A DNA stretch of 9,358 nt from NCBI GenBank assembly GCA_026982145.1, contig JALSHQ010000374.1:1-9358 (forward strand), in the 5' to 3' direction. How positions within the stretch are numbered: position 1 is the stretch's first letter; the number at the start of each line of letters is the position of its first letter. The translations under genes and the position numbers were made by a program. The notes under the pieces are model-generated. The model did no database searches. It saw nothing but the letters and a program-made list of their open reading frames with translations, and was not told where the DNA came from. This document shows positions 6,843-9,358 of the stretch, piece after piece. Source of the stretch: Gammaproteobacteria bacterium (lineage in GTDB: Bacteria; Pseudomonadota; Gammaproteobacteria; SZUA-140).

Positions 6843-8597
6843 ATGGGCCGCCTGAAGTCACACCTTAACCGAAGATTTTCACAGTTTCGTCTCTCGATGG
6901 CTACCGTTGAAGGCGTGCCTCAGCTTGTATTGCTTGGGGCGGTGAGCGGAATTCTTGCGGGTTTAGTGATTGTGGCCTTTCGCATTCTAATCGAACACAC
7001 TCAGATGAGCTTTCTGCCCGGTGCCGATGCGGAAAACTATGAAGACTTGTCACCACTGATGCGTCTGCTGCTCGCCACAGTTGGTGGGCTGGTGGTTGGC
7101 TTATTGTTTCAATACATTGCAAAAGGCGCGGCGCAAGTCGGCGTGGTGCATACCATGGAGCGGCTCGCTTATCATCAAGGGCGCCTGCCACTGCGCAATG
7201 CTGTTTGGCAATTTATCGGTGGTGCCATCACCATTATCAGTGGCCACTCTGTGGGGCGTGAAGGGCCGGGTGTTCACCTAGGTGCTGCCAGTGGCAGCCT
7301 GCTTGGGCAGTGGCTGCAACTCCCTAACAGCAGTACCCGCACGCTTGTTGCTTGCGGTGTTGCCGCAGCCATCGCAGCATCATTTAACACCCCGCTTGCC
7401 GGTGTTATTTTTGCGATGGAAGTGGTGTTGATGGAGTACACCATCGCTGGCTTTATTCCGGTAATTATGGCCGCTGTGCTGGCGACCATTGTCTGCCGCT
7501 GGTTCTTTGGCTCTGAGACGATATTTCTAGTGCCCGATATCGGCATCGGCACCATTGCAGAGCTGCCGTTTGTTTTTGTACTGGGGCTGGTCATTGGGGT
7601 GCTGGCGGCCACTTTTATTGAGCTGCTACAACGCTTTTCACGGATTAGCGCGCGTTGCCCGTTATGGCAGCGCACCACTGTGGCCGGTTTTATCATCGGC
7701 ATCTGCGCGCTGGCCACACCACAGATCATGGGCATCGGTTATGACACAGTGAATGCCGCCATGCTGGGGGAGATTGCCCTCGGCATGTTAATCGCCATCA
7801 CGCTGGTGAAAATATTAGCAACCACCGTGGGGCTGGGGCTGGGGCTTCCTGGAGGGTTGATTGGCCCGACGTTGGTGATCGGTGCAACGGCAGGAGGGGT
7901 GATCGGCATCATTGCCGATGCCATTTTCCCCGGTGCAATCTCATCCCCCAGTTTTTACGCCATCATCGGCATGGGGGCGATGATGGGGGCGACACTGCAT
8001 GCACCTCTAGCGGCATTGGTCGCAATGTTAGAGCTGACGGCCAATCCCAATATCATTTTACCTGGGATGTTGGCGATTGTGACCGCTGACCTGATCAACT
8101 GCCACCTGTTTGGCAAGCCATCTGTTTTTATTATGTTGATTAAAGAGCGCGGGCTCGATTTCCATGAATCTGCACTGGCGCAATCACTGCGGCGTGTTGC
8201 AGTTGCGAATGTGATGGAGCGCGGAGTGGTGAATGCTGAGCAAAAAATTACCCTTGCGGCGGCGCAACGATTGCTAGATCAAAACCCCGGCTGGATCATT
8301 ATCCGGCGCAATGAAAATCACTTTTCGCTACTGCCCGCGGTTGATCTTGCGCAATACCTGCGCAGTGTAGCGATAGTGCCTGCTGATCCAGATAACGATA
8401 CGATTGATCTGCTAGCGATTCCTGCCAAACGGTTGGATGCCGCCACCATTCACCTGCAAGCCTCACTGCAAGAGGCGCATGAAGTGATTAACAGCACGGG
8501 GTGCGATGCGCTCTGTGTTGTTTGTAGGAGAAGTGATGGCAAACGGGTGGATGGCGTCTTGACGCGTGAAGAGATCGAGATGCACTACCAGTCGTAA
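6843..8597 (+). CDS. CLC-family chloride channel/transporter with C-terminal CBS-like region
   Basis: This 584-residue inner-membrane protein belongs to the CLC family, which moves chloride either as a channel or in exchange for protons. Hydrophobic helices fill about residues 26-435. The GREGP motif (138-142) keeps the gating glutamate Glu140, PLAGVIFAME (184-193) follows, and GLPGGLIGP (334-342) is the third anion-site motif with Ile in place of the usual Phe. The first motif, normally GSGIP, is degenerate (QVGVV, 98-102), and the position of the E. coli internal proton glutamate (Glu203) is Val194. The central tyrosine position appears to be Phe429 or Val428, depending on alignment. Residues 450-584 are soluble and resemble a CBS pair (VANVMERGVV near 454; DGVLTREEIE near 570), a likely regulatory domain. 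ATG 6843 has no clear Shine-Dalgarno sequence; Met19 (6897) is an alternative start before the first helix. It follows the CNB-rhodanese gene by 146 bases. Confidence 0.93.
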   Translation: MGRLKSHLNRRFSQFRLSMATVEGVPQLVLLGAVSGILAGLVIVAFRILIEHTQMSFLPGADAENYEDLSPLMRLLLATVGGLVVGLLFQYIAKGAAQVGVVHTMERLAYHQGRLPLRNAVWQFIGGAITIISGHSVGREGPGVHLGAASGSLLGQWLQLPNSSTRTLVACGVAAAIAASFNTPLAGVIFAMEVVLMEYTIAGFIPVIMAAVLATIVCRWFFGSETIFLVPDIGIGTIAELPFVFVLGLVIGVLAATFIELLQRFSRISARCPLWQRTTVAGFIIGICALATPQIMGIGYDTVNAAMLGEIALGMLIAITLVKILATTVGLGLGLPGGLIGPTLVIGATAGGVIGIIADAIFPGAISSPSFYAIIGMGAMMGATLHAPLAALVAMLELTANPNIILPGMLAIVTADLINCHLFGKPSVFIMLIKERGLDFHESALAQSLRRVAVANVMERGVVNAEQKITLAAAQRLLDQNPGWIIIRRNENHFSLLPAVDLAQYLRSVAIVPADPDNDTIDLLAIPAKRLDAATIHLQASLQEAHEVINSTGCDALCVVCRRSDGKRVDGVLTREEIEMHYQS

Positions 8598-8600
8598 ACG

Positions 8601-8626
8601 TTGGCATGTAGCATCCAAGTGGTTTT
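8601..8626 (+). terminator. Probable terminator of the CLC gene
   Basis: Three bases after the CLC stop, TTGGcATG (8601-8608) pairs with CATCCAA (8612-8618) with one bulged C and a TAG loop. A GTGG and a run of four T (8623-8626) follow. The stem is modest (seven pairs) and the T-run is short and offset, so efficiency may be low. It lies in the 41-base gap between convergent genes. Confidence 0.4.
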
Positions 8627-8638
8627 AAAGATAGGGCG

Positions 8639-9358
8639 CTACCGTGCTTCAATACTGCTTAATAATGCACCCAATGGTTTGAGCTCTGGGTATCGTCGGC
8701 AGGTATCGCGCACATAATTGAGCGTGCGGGGGATGTCATTGAGGTAACCGGGTTTATGATCACGAATGTTGAGCCTCGAAAAAATGCCAATCGCTTTAAG
8801 GTGGCGCTGCACGGCCATCAGCTCAAACCATTTGATGAACTGCGCGGTGCCGACTTCATTGATCACTTCTTTTTCGACTAAACGGCGGTAATATCCCTCT
8901 ACCCACGCGAGGACTTGCGCACGCGGCCATTCGATATAACAATCTTTAAGCAGTGAGGCGAGGTCGTAGGTGATGGGGCCGAAGAGGGCATCCTGAAAAT
9001 CGAGCACGCCAGGGTTGTTGTTTTCAACCACCATTAAATTTCGCGAGTGATAATCACGGTGCACCCACGTGCGGGGTTGTGCCAGTGCTGATTGCGCCAA
9101 CAGCCCGAAGGTCTGGTCTAGCACCGCGTGCTGTGTCGCATCGAAATTAATGGCAAGTTGCTGCTTAAAATACCATTCGCGTACCAGCTCCATTTCTTGC
9201 ATGAGTAGCGCATGATCGTATTGCGGTAACGTGTGGGGTACTTCACTGCTCGACTGCAATAACAGGAGTGCCTCTAGCGCATCGCGATAAAGCCGCCCGG
9301 CCGTCGTAGCATTTAATTTTTCAAGGTACTGCACGTTGCCGAGATCAGTCAGCAGCAA
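8639..9358 (-). CDS. amgK: AmgK-like N-acetylmuramate/N-acetylglucosamine kinase, C-terminal part
   Basis: The gene is cut by the right edge; the last 239 codons are present and the reading frame is still open at base 9358, so the true start lies outside (the edge TTG is an internal Leu codon). It belongs to the aminoglycoside-phosphotransferase kinase fold. AmgK phosphorylates MurNAc and GlcNAc at C1 in the cytosol for peptidoglycan recycling that bypasses de novo UDP-MurNAc synthesis. The fragment opens with LLLTDLG, as at about residue 100 of Pseudomonas AmgK. It has the catalytic loop HRDYHSRNLM (100-109; Asp102, Asn107 in fragment numbering), the metal-binding VLDFQDALFGPITYDLASL (118-136) and the characteristic QRHLKAIGIFSRL (184-196). 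The near end-to-end resemblance to Pseudomonas AmgK makes a drug-resistance kinase unlikely. Its usual partner murU is not directly downstream: the next gene is the convergent CLC gene. Confidence 0.85.
   Translation of the reverse strand: MLLTDLGNVQYLEKLNATTAGRLYRDALEALLLLQSSSEVPHTLPQYDHALLMQEMELVREWYFKQQLAINFDATQHAVLDQTFGLLAQSALAQPRTWVHRDYHSRNLMVVENNNPGVLDFQDALFGPITYDLASLLKDCYIEWPRAQVLAWVEGYYRRLVEKEVINEVGTAQFIKWFELMAVQRHLKAIGIFSRLNIRDHKPGYLNDIPRTLNYVRDTCRRYPELKPLGALLSSIEAR

Noticed and set aside
7274..7735. 153-codon open frame antisense to the CLC gene
   Set aside because: The translation shows no family motif, and the opposite frame is a clear membrane protein; such long antisense frames are common opposite Gly/Ala/Ile-rich membrane genes.
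7826..7850. GGGGCT repeated several times in the CLC gene
   Set aside because: It encodes the glycine- and leucine-rich stretch before the third anion-site motif and is explained by that protein sequence.
6843..8597. Fluoride-exporting CLC-F type
   Set aside because: The protein keeps the standard GREGP and PLAG motifs, has a long C-terminal CBS-like region and does not show the features I know for CLC-F proteins.

Overview
The window looks like chromosomal housekeeping DNA from a gammaproteobacterium of moderate GC content. Three observations support this: the divergent ilvA/rpiA pair, which is common in that class; an AmgK-type cell-wall sugar kinase very like those of Pseudomonas; and a giant DUF3683-type FAD/Fe-S dehydrogenase typical of beta- and gammaproteobacteria. 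I see no integrase, transposase, tRNA, rRNA or CRISPR array, and no obvious sign of recent transfer. I cannot assign a genus.

Layout, left to right: (1) the N-terminal 141 codons of ilvA (threonine dehydratase) on the minus strand, running off the left edge. (2) A 124-bp divergent intergenic region with a good sigma70-type promoter for rpiA, a 13-bp palindrome over its -35 box, and a three-codon minigene ahead of ilvA. (3) rpiA (ribose-5-phosphate isomerase A) followed 21 bp later by a 66-residue two-helix membrane protein of the DUF2905 family, probably one operon ending at a stem-loop near 1454-1491. (4) A 1285-residue minus-strand flavoprotein that fuses a GlcD-like FAD dehydrogenase to a GlcF-like 2x[4Fe-4S]/CCG module. 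(5) A 175-bp divergent intergenic region. (6) A plus-strand 372-residue protein with a degenerate cyclic-nucleotide-binding-like domain, a canonical one and a C-terminal rhodanese domain. (7) A 146-bp intergenic region with overlapping inverted repeats, an extended -10 promoter and a 14-bp palindrome. (8) A CLC-family chloride transporter or channel with a C-terminal CBS-like region. (9) A minus-strand, 5'-truncated AmgK-like kinase that converges on the CLC gene and runs off the right edge.

Functionally these are mostly separate units: branched-chain amino acid synthesis (ilvA), pentose phosphate metabolism (rpiA), respiratory oxidation of a 2-hydroxy acid (the flavoprotein), cyclic nucleotide and sulfur-transfer sensing (CNB-rhodanese), anion transport (CLC) and peptidoglycan sugar recycling (amgK). 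I found no convincing new multi-gene system. The most interesting items are residue-level departures in the CLC protein (the internal proton glutamate replaced by valine, and a degenerate selectivity motif), the CNB-like/CNB/rhodanese architecture, and compact regulatory structures in the intergenic regions.
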